Shown: positions 19,552 to 29,207 of the stretch, piece by piece | Position numbering within the stretch: position 1 is the stretch's first letter | Layout: each line of letters opens with the position of its first letter | Assembly: GCF_900129795.1 (NCBI RefSeq) | Contig: NZ_FQWW01000008.1 | Location: 11,480 to 75,479 of the forward strand | Length of the DNA: 64,000 nt | Direction of reading: 5' to 3' | From: Flavobacterium sp. CF108 | Lineage (GTDB): Bacteria; Bacteroidota; Bacteroidia; Flavobacteriales; Flavobacteriaceae | Translations under genes and position numbers: made by a program | Notes under the pieces: generated by a model | Databases searched by the model: none | What the model saw: the letters and a program-made list of their open reading frames with translations, nothing else | Told to the model about the DNA's origin: nothing

Positions 19552-19583
19552 TCTAAGAATTTAACTTGTAAAAACCCTTTTTA

Positions 19584-20612
19584 ATGAGCGAAAAAGTAAC
19601 CATTTATGATATTGCCGAAAAATTAAATATCACTGCAGCTACTGTTTCCAGAGCGTTGAATAACAACCCGAAGATTAAAGAAAGCACTCGTGAGTTGGTT
19701 ATTAAAACCGCTGCCTCAATGAACTACAAGCAAAACAAACTTGCTTTAGCATTAAAAAGCGGCCGTAGTAACAATATTGGCGTGATTGTACCGCGTATAG
19801 ACAGTAACTTTTTTGCCTCTGTGATCAGGGGAATCGAAGAAGAACTGCATCCTCATGGTTATCAGGTAATTATTTGCCAGACACATGAAAGCAAAAAGAG
19901 AGAAAACGAAAATTTATATACTTTAATTGATGCTCAGGTTGACGGAATTTTAATGTCTGTAACCGATGTAACTGACGAAAATGACGGCGCGTTTCAATAT
20001 GTTCTTCAAAAGAATGTTCCGCTGATTTTCTTCGATAGAAGCAAACATATTGAAGGTGTAAGTTCTGTAACGATAAACGACTTTAGAGGTGGTTATTTAA
20101 CGACCAAACATTTAATTAATGAGGGTTGCAGAAAAATTGCGCATTTCTCCGGAGATCAGTCGCTGGAAATCTTTAAAAACAGGTTTTTAGGCTACAAACA
20201 AGCTTTATTAGATCACGGAATTGATTTTAAAGAAGAATATGTTATTTATACAAAAAGTGCGGTTGAAGCCGGAAAAGAAGCCGTTGATAAACTGTTGCAG
20301 TTAGAAACGCCGCCGGATGCTATATTTTCTGCAAGTGATTTTGCTGCATTAGGCGCAATTCAGGAATTAAAAGAAAGAAACATCAGTATCCCGAAAGAGT
20401 TTTGTGTGGCTGGTTTCAGTAATGAACCTTTTACTAAATTCATGGAATTATCAATTACTTCTGTAGATCAGTCGCCGCTTGAAATGGGAAAAATGGCAGC
20501 GCGCGTTTTCTTAGAGCAGGTTGATAAAACAGAAACCATCAAAATCGAAAAAAAGGTAGTTCTCGCACCAGAATTACACATCCGTAAATCTTCGTCAAGA
20601 AGCACCTTTTAG
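19584..20612 (+). CDS. LacI-family transcriptional regulator of uronate/pectin genes
   Basis: This 342-aa protein has an N-terminal LacI helix-turn-helix (about residues 4-50: TIYDIAEKLNITAATVSRAL, then a hinge with LALALKSGRSNNIGVIVP). A periplasmic-binding-like sensor domain follows (about 60-335). It is divergent from the pectin operon and adjacent to the catabolic genes. Four palindromes of LacI type in the window, all centred on ATCGAT, point to it as the regulator of the whole set, with a uronate or a 2-keto-3-deoxy sugar acid as the likely inducer. The ligand is inference. No hybrid two-component sensor, the usual Bacteroidota pectin regulator, is present in the window. Confidence 0.9.
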   Translation: MSEKVTIYDIAEKLNITAATVSRALNNNPKIKESTRELVIKTAASMNYKQNKLALALKSGRSNNIGVIVPRIDSNFFASVIRGIEEELHPHGYQVIICQTHESKKRENENLYTLIDAQVDGILMSVTDVTDENDGAFQYVLQKNVPLIFFDRSKHIEGVSSVTINDFRGGYLTTKHLINEGCRKIAHFSGDQSLEIFKNRFLGYKQALLDHGIDFKEEYVIYTKSAVEAGKEAVDKLLQLETPPDAIFSASDFAALGAIQELKERNISIPKEFCVAGFSNEPFTKFMELSITSVDQSPLEMGKMAARVFLEQVDKTETIKIEKKVVLAPELHIRKSSSRSTF

Positions 20613-20670
20613 TTTTTTTTAACCATATAAGTATATAAGTATAAGTAAATTTAAGTTTGCTTAAAACAAT

Positions 20671-20702
20671 AAAAAAGCAGCTCTTATGGAGTTGCTTTTT
20701 TT
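20671..20702. terminator. Bidirectional terminator between the regulator and uxaA
   Basis: AAAAAGCAGCTC and GGAGTTGCTTTTT form a stem around a TTAT loop, with A and T tracts on the two sides. It serves the convergent ends of the LacI gene (plus) and uxaA (minus). Confidence 0.7.
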
Positions 20703-20758
20703 ACTCAAAGTATAATCTAAAATGAACTTATATAACTTATATGGTTTAAAAATAAAAA

Positions 20759-20783
20759 AGACGCACTGCTGTGCGTCTCTACA
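20759..20783. repeat. Fourth copy of the GACGCACTGCTGTGCGTC palindrome
   Basis: It has the same palindrome and the same TCTCTAC tail as the copies near 3514, 3634 and 3703. It lies in the gap downstream of uxaA. Confidence 0.7.
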
Positions 20784-20829
20784 TATAAACGTTTGTCACT
20801 TTGTATTTTTGTACCTTTGTAACTAAAAG

Positions 20830-22452
20830 CTAAAGCGATACTCCTCTTTTCCAAGGGATGAAATCGTTTTGGTTTAATAACGCTGCTTTGGTTTTGATTG
20901 TTCCGCTGGCAACATCTATAATAAACTCTAACATTTCATCTGCCATTTCATCAATTGATTTTTCTCCGGTGATGATTCCTCCGGTGTCAATATCGATAAT
21001 GTCAGACATTTTGTTTGCTAACTGCGTGTTTGAAGAGATTTTTACAACCGGAGCAATTGGATTTCCTGTTGGTGTTCCTAAACCTGTTGTAAACAATACC
21101 ATGTTTGCTCCAGAACCCACCATTGCTGTTGTACACTCTACGTCGTTTCCTGGCGTACAAAGCAAAGTTAAACCTGGTTTAGTGATATATTCTCCGTAAT
21201 CAAAAACTCCTGTAATAGGTGAAGTTCCACCTTTTTTAGCCGCTCCTGCAGATTTCATGGCATCAGTAATTAAACCGTCTTTGATGTTACCCGGAGACGG
21301 GTTCATATCAAATCCTGAACCAGCATCTACAACCGTTTTTTCGTACCATTGCATTAAGTCTAAGAAACGTTTTCCACCTTCGTCTTCAACACATCTGTTT
21401 ACTAATTCCTGCTCCACTCCGCATAATTCAGGGAATTCAGAAAGAATGGTAGTTCCGCCTAAAGCAGCCAGTAAATCTGAAGTCACACCTAAAGTTGGGT
21501 TTGCAGAAATTCCAGAGAATCCGTCAGACCCGCCGCACTCTAAACCAATTCTTAGTTTAGATAATGGAGCTGGTTCTCTTTTTATTTCGTTTGCTTTTTT
21601 AATCGCTTCAAAAGTATCTTTTACCACACTGCTTAACATCGTTTCAATAGTTCCGATAGCTTGCTGATCGTAAATTAAAACAGGCTTTTTACTATTTGGA
21701 TTTATAGCATCAAGAGCGTCTTTGAAAATCTGAATTTGAAGGTTTTGACATCCTAAACTTAAAACAGTTGCTCCGGCAACGTTTGGATTGTTTACATAAC
21801 CTGCCAAAAGTTTAGCCAGACTATGAGAATCCTGACGAATTCCGCCGCAGCCGCCTTGGTGCGTGATGAATTTTACTTCGATATTGTTGAATAAGTTAGC
21901 ATCATTTGAAGCTTCCTGATTTCCGGCACCGCCAGTTTCAGATTTTACTAAAGATCGTAACAATAATTGATAATCGTTTTCTTTAGGTTTCATTAATTCT
22001 TTCTCAAAAATATCTTTTAAGATTTCGATATTTCTGTTTTCACAAAATACTAACGGAAAAAACAACCAAACATTTTCAGTTCCAACTTGTCCGTCTTCTC
22101 TGTGATAACCCTGCCATGTTCTGTCTTTCCATTTGTCAATATTTGGAGCATTCCAGCCTATCGTTTCTGTTTTACCAGTAACTTTATCACTTTCGTGTTT
22201 CACATTTTCAGTAGAAAGCAATCCTCCTCTTTCGATTCTTGCACTTGCTTTCCCTACTAAAACTCCATACATAATGATTCTGTCCCCTACATTAAAAGGA
22301 ACCATTGCAATCTTATGTTTCATTTTTACATCTGTCTCAACCGTAACTGATTCTCCTTCAAAATCAATTACTTCACCAGCTGTAAGATTCACCAAAGCAA
22401 CCGCAACATTGTCGGTTGGGTGAACTTTTATTAATTTTTTCTGCACTGCCAT
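20830..22452 (-). CDS. uxaA: Altronate dehydratase
   Basis: This 540-aa protein covers the full UxaA layout. It has an N-terminal SAF-like domain (about 1-95, IKVHPTDNVAVAL) and a large catalytic part with THQGGCGGIRQDS, LSLGCQNLQ, IGLECGGSDGFSGISANP and TPGNDVECTTAM, including conserved cysteines likely to bind the iron centre. It converts D-altronate to 2-keto-3-deoxygluconate. It is the last gene of the catabolic run and lies 37 bases after uxaB, the preceding enzyme of the pathway. Confidence 0.95.
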   Translation of the reverse strand: MAVQKKLIKVHPTDNVAVALVNLTAGEVIDFEGESVTVETDVKMKHKIAMVPFNVGDRIIMYGVLVGKASARIERGGLLSTENVKHESDKVTGKTETIGWNAPNIDKWKDRTWQGYHREDGQVGTENVWLFFPLVFCENRNIEILKDIFEKELMKPKENDYQLLLRSLVKSETGGAGNQEASNDANLFNNIEVKFITHQGGCGGIRQDSHSLAKLLAGYVNNPNVAGATVLSLGCQNLQIQIFKDALDAINPNSKKPVLIYDQQAIGTIETMLSSVVKDTFEAIKKANEIKREPAPLSKLRIGLECGGSDGFSGISANPTLGVTSDLLAALGGTTILSEFPELCGVEQELVNRCVEDEGGKRFLDLMQWYEKTVVDAGSGFDMNPSPGNIKDGLITDAMKSAGAAKKGGTSPITGVFDYGEYITKPGLTLLCTPGNDVECTTAMVGSGANMVLFTTGLGTPTGNPIAPVVKISSNTQLANKMSDIIDIDTGGIITGEKSIDEMADEMLEFIIDVASGTIKTKAALLNQNDFIPWKRGVSL

Positions 22453-22489
22453 AATCCTTATTCTTTTTGCTTTTTGTTTTTTTTATTTT

Positions 22490-23938
22490 TTATTTTATTC
22501 TTTCCTGAAACCTGGTAAACCCAGCTTCAATTCCATTTGCATCAATTTCTTCTAAAGCAACTGTAATCGCTTTTGTTAATCCAGGAATTTCTGTTAAGTC
22601 TTCATCCCAAAAACTTTTGTTTTGCAAAGTCAATCTCGCTATTTTTTCATAATCATCTGATTTCCATAAACCGTCAAAAAACGAAACGATATCTTCACTG
22701 TCATTTACCGGTAAATTTTGACCGTTCCAAGTTCCTTTGTAGAAACGTATTAAAGCCGCAAATGCAAAAGTTAAATGAACCGGAAGTGTTTTGTGAATAT
22801 CTGCATATCCTGTTAAACTTGGCAACACACGAACTTTAAATTTTGAAATTGAATTTAAAGCGATTGAAGATAATAAATGTTTGATAAACGGATTTCTAAA
22901 ACGGTCTAAAATTTCTTCAGAGAAACTTGCCAGTTCTTGTTTATCCATGTTTAATGTTTCATTAATCTCTTCAAAAACAGCTTTGTTAATGAATTTTCCT
23001 GTAAAAACATTATCAACTGTTTCTTTTACGGTTTCATTTCCGTAAAGTAACGAAAAAGGAACCATAGCTGTATGCGCTCCATTTAAAATTCTCACCTTAC
23101 GTGTTCTGTAAGGCTGCATATCTTCAACAATTTTTACATCAAGATCTGTTTTTTCAAACGGAAGTTTTGCTTTCAATTCATCATCTCCTTCAATAACCCA
23201 TAAAAAGAAACTTTCTGCACTTACAATTAAATCGTCTTTGTACTCTAACTGACTGTTGTATTCTTCGATTTGATCCTTCGGATATCCCGGAACAATTCTG
23301 TCAACTAATGTATTGTGGAATGAACAGTTGTTTAAAAGCCATGAAACAAATTCCTGGCCTAATTTCCAGTCTGTACAATATTTCAAAATAACTTCTTTTA
23401 AAGTATCTGAATTATAATTGATTAACTCACAAGGAATGATTGTTAATCCTTTATCAGCGGCACCATTAAAATGTTTAAATCTCTCATGCAAAAGTACGGT
23501 TAATTTTGCAGGAAAAGATACAGGAGGCTGCATTGTAGGCAAGTCTGAAGCGATGTATTCGATTCCGGCTTCAGTTGTGTTTGATATAATAAAAGCCAGT
23601 TCCTCTTCTTTGGCTAAAGCCAAATATTCATTGAAAGAAGCATAAGGATCAACTGCTTTTACAATATTAGTTATTAATTCTTTTTCCTGAATTTCCTCGC
23701 CTTTTTTTACACCTTTCATAAACAAAGTGTATAAACCATCTTGTGCATTGATCATATTCACCAACCCTTTATCAATAGGCTGAACAACAGCGATTCCGGC
23801 ATTAAAACCAGCATTTTGGTTTAATTTCTGAATAGCATATTCTACAAAAGCTCTTAAGAAATTACCTTCTCCAAATTGAACTATTTTAATAGGAAGTCTG
23901 TTTGAAAACTCTGAATTTGATCTGTTAATTTTTTCCAT
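22490..23938 (-). CDS. uxaB: Tagaturonate reductase (altronate oxidoreductase)
   Basis: This 482-aa member of the mannitol dehydrogenase superfamily has the nucleotide-binding motif VQFGEGNFLRAF near the N-terminus. The core is RTRKVRILNGAHTAMVPFSL, in which the Lys and His are typical of the catalytic site, and the C-terminal helical domain is intact. It reduces D-tagaturonate to D-altronate with NADH. The fructuronate enzyme UxuB is a close relative, but adjacency to uxaA and uxaC supports UxaB. A gap of 206 bases separates it from eda, where a separate promoter could exist. Confidence 0.93.
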   Translation of the reverse strand: MEKINRSNSEFSNRLPIKIVQFGEGNFLRAFVEYAIQKLNQNAGFNAGIAVVQPIDKGLVNMINAQDGLYTLFMKGVKKGEEIQEKELITNIVKAVDPYASFNEYLALAKEEELAFIISNTTEAGIEYIASDLPTMQPPVSFPAKLTVLLHERFKHFNGAADKGLTIIPCELINYNSDTLKEVILKYCTDWKLGQEFVSWLLNNCSFHNTLVDRIVPGYPKDQIEEYNSQLEYKDDLIVSAESFFLWVIEGDDELKAKLPFEKTDLDVKIVEDMQPYRTRKVRILNGAHTAMVPFSLLYGNETVKETVDNVFTGKFINKAVFEEINETLNMDKQELASFSEEILDRFRNPFIKHLLSSIALNSISKFKVRVLPSLTGYADIHKTLPVHLTFAFAALIRFYKGTWNGQNLPVNDSEDIVSFFDGLWKSDDYEKIARLTLQNKSFWDEDLTEIPGLTKAITVALEEIDANGIEAGFTRFQERIK

Positions 23939-24144
23939 TTTAATTTTTGCTTTAAAGTGTTTTAAATAACCACTTAATACCTTATTGACATTTTAATACA
24001 TTGTAAATGAAACATTACACTCGTAATTAAAATAGATCTTGCTGTGAGGAGTGACAAGATTTATTTTTCAAGCGTAATGCTCAATTACAATCTCTAAAAT
24101 CTAAAAAAAACGCATAAATAAGGATTGGCATGATTACTCCTTAT

Positions 24145-24813
24145 TTATTTTCTAATATCTTTTATAATGTCAAGAACTTGTTTAACCTTAGTAGTTAAAC
24201 CATCGAAATCTTTATTATCTAATATATCTTTTGAGATCAATTGTGATCCTAAACCAACGCAAGTTGCTCCTGCATTCAACCATGAACTCAAGCTTTCAAC
24301 TGTTGGATAAACACCTCCTGTAGGCATAATGCTTGTCCACGGAGATGGCCCTTTTATGGCTTTGATAAATTCCGGACCGTAAGTATCTGCCGGAAATAAT
24401 TTTACAATTTCACAGCCTAATTCTTCTGCTCTTGCAATTTCAGTAAGTGTGCCGCAGCCTGGCGACCAAAGTACTTTCCTGCGATTACAAGCAATTGCAA
24501 TATCTTCTCTAAATACCGGAGTTACGATAAAATTTGCCCCTAAACTCATATATAATGAAGCCGCAGCGGCATCTGTAATAGAACCAACACCCAAAATCAT
24601 TCCCGGTAATTCTGCTAAAGCATATTTGTTTAAAGCTCCAAAAACTTCATGTGCAAAGTCGCCTCTGCTCGTAAATTCCATTAATCTGGAACCTCCGTCG
24701 TAACAAGCTTTTAAAACTTTTTTACTTAATTCAATATCCGAATGAAAAAACAACGGCACCATTCCGTTATCCTTCATTGTCTGCGCAACCTCTATTCTTG
24801 AATATTTTGCCAT
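24145..24813 (-). CDS. eda: 2-keto-3-deoxy-6-phosphogluconate aldolase
   Basis: This 222-aa class I aldolase has a TIM barrel. The Schiff-base Lys is K138 in EIVKLFPAD, the general-base Glu is E46 in RLMEFTSRG, and the phosphate-binding GGVYP and VGLGSQL segments are present. It cleaves KDPG to pyruvate and glyceraldehyde 3-phosphate. It follows kdgK by 12 bases, so kinase and aldolase are made together. The family also contains 4-hydroxy-2-oxoglutarate aldolases, but the context supports KDPG. Confidence 0.93.
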   Translation of the reverse strand: MAKYSRIEVAQTMKDNGMVPLFFHSDIELSKKVLKACYDGGSRLMEFTSRGDFAHEVFGALNKYALAELPGMILGVGSITDAAAASLYMSLGANFIVTPVFREDIAIACNRRKVLWSPGCGTLTEIARAEELGCEIVKLFPADTYGPEFIKAIKGPSPWTSIMPTGGVYPTVESLSSWLNAGATCVGLGSQLISKDILDNKDFDGLTTKVKQVLDIIKDIRK

Positions 24814-24825
24814 ATCTCTAATTAA

Positions 24826-25848
24826 TTATCTTGATACTAATGCAGAACCATCACCATCAATCATATTTTCAACTTCTTTTAAAGTAACCAAATTGTAATC
24901 GCCGGCAATTGTGTGTTTTAAACAGCAAGCTGCCACTGCAAAATCTAAAGCTCTCTGGTTATTATTTTGATATTCTAACAATCCGTAAATCAATCCTCCC
25001 ATAAAAGCGTCACCGCTTCCTACTCGGTCTACAACTGGTGTAACTTCTTTTACAGCTGCCTGATAAATTGTTTTTCCGTCAAATAAAATACCGCCAATTC
25101 TTTGGTGTGATGCACTTACAGAATAACGAAGCGTTGTTGCTGCAATTTTTAAATTCGGAATTAACTCAAATAATTTTGAGTATAAAACCTGAAGTGATTC
25201 CTGATCCTGATAATTAGGGTTTTCTTTTGGAATTCCTAACATAAAATAAGCAGTATCAATATCACCTAAAACAACATTACAGTATTGCAGCATTTCCGGC
25301 ATTACTTCGCTTGGCGTTTTGCCATACTGCCACAATTTTGATCTATAGTTTAAGTCGCAGGAAATTTTGATTCCCAATTTATGAGCCGCTTTAATAGCTT
25401 CTAAACAAGCTTCTGCTGCAGTTTGAGAAATTGCCGGAGTTATACCGCTCCAATGGAACCATTCTGCACCTTCTAAAACTTTTTCCCAGTTTATCTGGCC
25501 TTTTTCGATAGTGGCCATTGCACTGTGCGCACGATCGTAAACTACGTTACTGCCGCGTGTTCCTGCTCCGGTTTCCAGAAAATAGATTCCTAAACGATCT
25601 CCTCCATAAACAATGCTTTTGGTCTCGACATTCATTTTTCGCATTTCTTTTAATGCCGATGTACCAATTTCATTTTCAGGTAATCTTGTAACAAATTCGG
25701 CATTTACACCATAATTAGCTAAAGAAACACACACATTAAATTCTCCGCCTCCGTACGTAGCACCAAATGCTGTAGATTGCGAAAAACGTAAATGTCTTTC
25801 TGTCGATAAACGCAGCATGATTTCTCCAAATGCAACTACTCTACTCAT
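24826..25848 (-). CDS. kdgK: 2-keto-3-deoxygluconate kinase (PfkB family)
   Basis: This 340-aa ribokinase-fold protein has the N-terminal substrate-binding GGGEFNVCVSLANYG and the C-terminal anion hole and catalytic base in DRVGSGDAFMGGLIYG. It phosphorylates 2-keto-3-deoxygluconate, the point where the UxaCBA branch and the KduI/KduD branch meet. It lies 12 bases before eda. The 203-base upstream gap contains an inverted repeat. Confidence 0.93.
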   Translation of the reverse strand: MSRVVAFGEIMLRLSTERHLRFSQSTAFGATYGGGEFNVCVSLANYGVNAEFVTRLPENEIGTSALKEMRKMNVETKSIVYGGDRLGIYFLETGAGTRGSNVVYDRAHSAMATIEKGQINWEKVLEGAEWFHWSGITPAISQTAAEACLEAIKAAHKLGIKISCDLNYRSKLWQYGKTPSEVMPEMLQYCNVVLGDIDTAYFMLGIPKENPNYQDQESLQVLYSKLFELIPNLKIAATTLRYSVSASHQRIGGILFDGKTIYQAAVKEVTPVVDRVGSGDAFMGGLIYGLLEYQNNNQRALDFAVAACCLKHTIAGDYNLVTLKEVENMIDGDGSALVSR

Positions 25849-25877
25849 ATTATATTTTTTTACCTGTATTTCTTTTT

Positions 25878-26041
25878 TACCATTAAGATATTAAGAAAGT
25901 TAAGTTTTACTCTTTTCTTTTATATTTCAAACCATATAAGATATTAAAGGAAAATTAAGTTTGATAAAACTCATTTTTAATTCTTTACTTTCTTTAAAAA
26001 TACTAAGCCTTACACTTAATTTTCTTAATATCTTAATGGTA
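25878..26041. repeat. Inverted repeat between uxaC and kdgK
   Basis: An arm at 25878-25904 (TACCATTAAGATATTAAGAA at its start) is matched by its near-complement at 26015-26041 (ending CTTAATATCTTAATGGTA), about 110 bases apart. A transcript of the catabolic operon would carry a long stem here. It may be a non-autonomous element or an mRNA processing or stability determinant. Confidence 0.55.
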
Positions 26042-26051
26042 AAACTTTAAT

Positions 26052-27458
26052 TTAGAATTTGAAATATTCTTTTGCGTTGTTGTATGAAATATCGGCAACT
26101 AATTTTCCAATCCATTCCATATCGTTTGGAAGTTCTCCGCGTTTGATTTCATCTCCTAAAAGATTACATAAAATACGTCTGAAATATTCGTGTCTTGGGA
26201 ACGATAAGAAACTTCTTGAATCTGTCAGCATTCCAACGAAACAACTGATTAATCCCATATTTGAAAGCGCATTTAACTGCTTTGTCATTCCGTCTTTTTG
26301 ATCTAAAAACCACCATCCTGAACCAAATTGTACTTTTCCGCGAACGCTTCCGTCGTTGAAATTTCCAATCATCGTTGCCATAACTTCGTTATCAGCCGGG
26401 TTTAGGTTATAGATAATTGTTTTAGTCAATTTATCTTTACTGTCTAAAGCATTTAAAAAGCTTGATAATTTTTGTGCCTGCGGATAATCTCCAATAGAAT
26501 CCCATCCTGTATCTGGACCTAAAATCCTGTGCATACGTGCATTGTTGTTACGCAAAGCACCTAAATGAAACTGCTGTACCCATCCAAATTCATGGTAAGT
26601 TTCAGATAAAAACAATAAAACAGCGCTTTGGAATTTTAAAGCTTCTTCTGAAGATAGAATTCTGTTTTCTCTTTTCTTTTTGAAAATAGTATTAATCTCA
26701 GATTCTGTAAATTGTTCAAAATAAATCTGATCTAAACCGTGGTCACTTAATTTACAGCCATTGGCATTAAAAAATTCAATTCTTTTTCTTAATGCCGAAA
26801 GTAAATCAGCATAAGTATTAATTGCAACTCCGGACACATCCCCTAATGTGTCCAGATATGCATTATAACCATCATTAGCAATTAAGATGGCTTTATCGGG
26901 TCTGAAAGCCGTACTCATTTTAGTTCCAATTGGATTTTTTGCCAGTTTTTGGTGAAACTCTAAACTGTCAATCGGATCTTCGGTAGTACAAACTAATTCA
27001 GCGTTTACTTTTTTAAGAAGGTTTTGTGTGCTGTAAGCCTGAGAATTTATTTTTTCAGTTGTTTCGATATAAATTTTCTCCGCATTTTTTTCATTCAGCA
27101 AATCATAAATATCAAAATAGCGCGCTAATTCTAAATGTGTCCAGTGGTACAAAGGATTACGCATGGTGTACGGAACTGTTTTTGCCCAGTTTAAGAACTT
27201 GTCTTTATCTGAACCATTTCCTGTTACAAACTGCTCGTTGATCCCTAATGTACGCATGGCACGCCATTTATAGTGATCTCCATTAATCCATACATTTGTA
27301 ATGTTATCAAAAATCTTGTCTTCGGCAATAAACTGCGGATTTAGGTGATTATGATAATCAATAATTGGCTGGTTTTTAGAGTAATTGTGATACAACTCTT
27401 CAGCGTATTTATTTTCTAACAGAAAATTATCGTGTATGAATGTCTGATTCGCGCTCAT
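26052..27458 (-). CDS. uxaC: Glucuronate/galacturonate isomerase
   Basis: This 468-aa protein matches UxaC end to end. The metal-binding start is YHNHLNPQFIAEDK, then come WKWR-like YKWRAMRTLGI, FDLGALRNNN-type FHLGALRNNNARM, and the C-terminal GMLTDSRSFLSFPRHEYFRR. It interconverts D-galacturonate and D-tagaturonate, and D-glucuronate and D-fructuronate. It lies 24 bases after kduD, indicating one transcript. Confidence 0.96.
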   Translation of the reverse strand: MSANQTFIHDNFLLENKYAEELYHNYSKNQPIIDYHNHLNPQFIAEDKIFDNITNVWINGDHYKWRAMRTLGINEQFVTGNGSDKDKFLNWAKTVPYTMRNPLYHWTHLELARYFDIYDLLNEKNAEKIYIETTEKINSQAYSTQNLLKKVNAELVCTTEDPIDSLEFHQKLAKNPIGTKMSTAFRPDKAILIANDGYNAYLDTLGDVSGVAINTYADLLSALRKRIEFFNANGCKLSDHGLDQIYFEQFTESEINTIFKKKRENRILSSEEALKFQSAVLLFLSETYHEFGWVQQFHLGALRNNNARMHRILGPDTGWDSIGDYPQAQKLSSFLNALDSKDKLTKTIIYNLNPADNEVMATMIGNFNDGSVRGKVQFGSGWWFLDQKDGMTKQLNALSNMGLISCFVGMLTDSRSFLSFPRHEYFRRILCNLLGDEIKRGELPNDMEWIGKLVADISYNNAKEYFKF

Positions 27459-27482
27459 GTCTTTTAAAATATATTTTGAGAA

Positions 27483-28274
27483 TTATTCTTCGTTTGAAGG
27501 TTTTCCTATTGTTGCCAGGATTCCGCCGTCAACATATAAAATGTGACCGTTAACAAAATCACTCGCTTTTGAGGATAAAAATATCGCTGCTCCGGCTAAA
27601 TCACCTGGATCTCCCCATTTTGCAGCAGGCGTTCTGCTAATAATGAAATCGTTAAACGGATGTCCGTCAACTCTAATAGGTTTTGTTTGTTCTGTAGCAA
27701 AATATCCCGGTCCGATTCCGTTGATCTGAACATTGTATTTTGCCCATTCTGTTGCCATGTTTTTAGTCAGCATTTTTAAACCGCCTTTTGCAGCAGCGTA
27801 CGCCGAAACTGTATTACGACCCAATTCACTCATCATAGAACAAATGTTGATGATTTTTCCTTGTCTTCTTTCAATCATTCCTTTGGCAACGTGCTTAGAA
27901 ACAATAAACGGACTCACTAAATCAATATCGATTACTTCTCTAAAATCAGCAACTTCCATATCGATTAATGGAATTCTTTTGATAATTCCTGCGTTGTTAA
28001 TCAAAATATCGATTGGTCCAACTTCACTTTCAATTTTTGCAACAGCAGCTTTTACTTCCTGCTCTTCGGTTACATTAAATTTGTAACCAACCGCATTGAT
28101 TCCTTCGCTTTTAAGTGCAGCTACAGCATCGTCAATTTTTTGTTGGGATGAATTTCCGTTTACCACAATCGTTGCTCCGGCTTCTCCAAGTCCTTTTGCC
28201 ATTGCCATTCCCAGTCCGTGCGTACTTCCTGTAATAAGGGCAACTTTTCCTTTTATGTCAAATAAGTTTGTCAT
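27483..28274 (-). CDS. kduD: 2-keto-3-deoxygluconate oxidoreductase (SDR)
   Basis: This 263-aa short-chain dehydrogenase has the NAD-binding TGSTHGLGMAMAKG (about 16-29), NNAG, the Ser of ICSMMSELG, and the YxxxK motif in SAYAAAKGG. The C-terminus is VDGGILATIG. It reduces 2,5-diketo-3-deoxygluconate to 2-keto-3-deoxygluconate. Only 4 bases separate it from kduI, the preceding enzyme in the pathway, which supports KduD over other SDRs such as gluconate dehydrogenases. Confidence 0.92.
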   Translation of the reverse strand: MTNLFDIKGKVALITGSTHGLGMAMAKGLGEAGATIVVNGNSSQQKIDDAVAALKSEGINAVGYKFNVTEEQEVKAAVAKIESEVGPIDILINNAGIIKRIPLIDMEVADFREVIDIDLVSPFIVSKHVAKGMIERRQGKIINICSMMSELGRNTVSAYAAAKGGLKMLTKNMATEWAKYNVQINGIGPGYFATEQTKPIRVDGHPFNDFIISRTPAAKWGDPGDLAGAAIFLSSKASDFVNGHILYVDGGILATIGKPSNEE

Positions 28275-28278
28275 TTTC

Positions 28279-29118
28279 TTATCTTAAATCAGTGATTTTA
28301 CAAACATCCATATCTCCGTAATCTAAATTCTCTCCAGCCATTCCCCAGATAAAAGTATAGTTGCTGGTTCCTGATCCTGAGTGAATTGACCAAGGCGGAG
28401 AAATTACTGCCTGATGATTGTTCATCCAGATATGTCTTGTTTCCTGCGGCTGTCCCATAAAATGACAAACAGCTTGATTTTCAGGAATATCTAAATAAAA
28501 ATAAACTTCCATTCTACGATCGTGAACGTGCGCCGGCATTGTATTCCAAACACTTCCCGGTCTTAATTCCGTCATTCCCATTTGTAATTGACAGGTTGTT
28601 ACAACACTTCCAATAATCATTTGGTTTACCGTACGGTGATTCGCCGTTTCCATCGTTCCCAATTCTAATTTATTTGCTTCTGCCAAGCTTACTTTTACCG
28701 TTGGGTAAGTCGTGTGAGCCGGTGCAGAGTTGATATAAAATTTAGCCGGATTCTTGCTGTCAATACTTTTGAAGATTACTTCTTTATTCCCGCTTCCAAT
28801 GTATAAAGCATCTTTAAAACCAAGTTCATAAGATGTTCCTTCCACTACTACAGAACCGCTTCCTCCAACATTAATAATTCCTATTTCTCTTCTTTCTAAA
28901 AAGTACGGCGCTTTAAGCGGATCGATTGTTTCCAGCGCTAAATCACCTTTTGCAGGAACTGCAGAACCTGCAATGTATCTGTCATAATGCGAATAAACCA
29001 ATACAACTTCATCTTCCTGCATTAAGTCATCAATTAAGAATTCTTCTCTCAATTGCTGTGTGTCGTATTTTTTAACTGCTTCTGGGCTTGACGCGTATCT
29101 TGAGCTATATTTTGTCAT
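28279..29118 (-). CDS. kduI: 5-keto-4-deoxyuronate isomerase
   Basis: This 279-aa cupin protein has the zinc ligands H197 and H199 in AHVHD, E204 in MEVYFYLD and H246 in WSIHSGSG. These fall one residue from the positions known in the E. coli enzyme. It isomerises the unsaturated uronate released by GH105 enzymes into 2,5-diketo-3-deoxygluconate. It is the first gene of the catabolic run, and its ATG lies 13 bases downstream of a LacI-type operator. Confidence 0.97.
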   Translation of the reverse strand: MTKYSSRYASSPEAVKKYDTQQLREEFLIDDLMQEDEVVLVYSHYDRYIAGSAVPAKGDLALETIDPLKAPYFLERREIGIINVGGSGSVVVEGTSYELGFKDALYIGSGNKEVIFKSIDSKNPAKFYINSAPAHTTYPTVKVSLAEANKLELGTMETANHRTVNQMIIGSVVTTCQLQMGMTELRPGSVWNTMPAHVHDRRMEVYFYLDIPENQAVCHFMGQPQETRHIWMNNHQAVISPPWSIHSGSGTSNYTFIWGMAGENLDYGDMDVCKITDLR

Positions 29119-29131
29119 AATTTTATTTTAA

Positions 29132-29153
29132 TGTAATCGATTGCACAAATTTA
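29132..29153 (-). promoter_or_regulatory. kduI promoter -7 element and LacI-type operator
   Basis: On the minus strand TAAATTTG (29146-29153), which matches TAnnTTTG, is followed immediately by TGCAATCGATTACA (29132-29145). The palindrome covers the expected transcription start of the kduI-kduD-uxaC run. Confidence 0.8.
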
Positions 29154-29207
29154 ATTTTTTATATTGAAAAAAGCATAATTCAAACTAAAAAATATTTCAA
29201 TACTAAA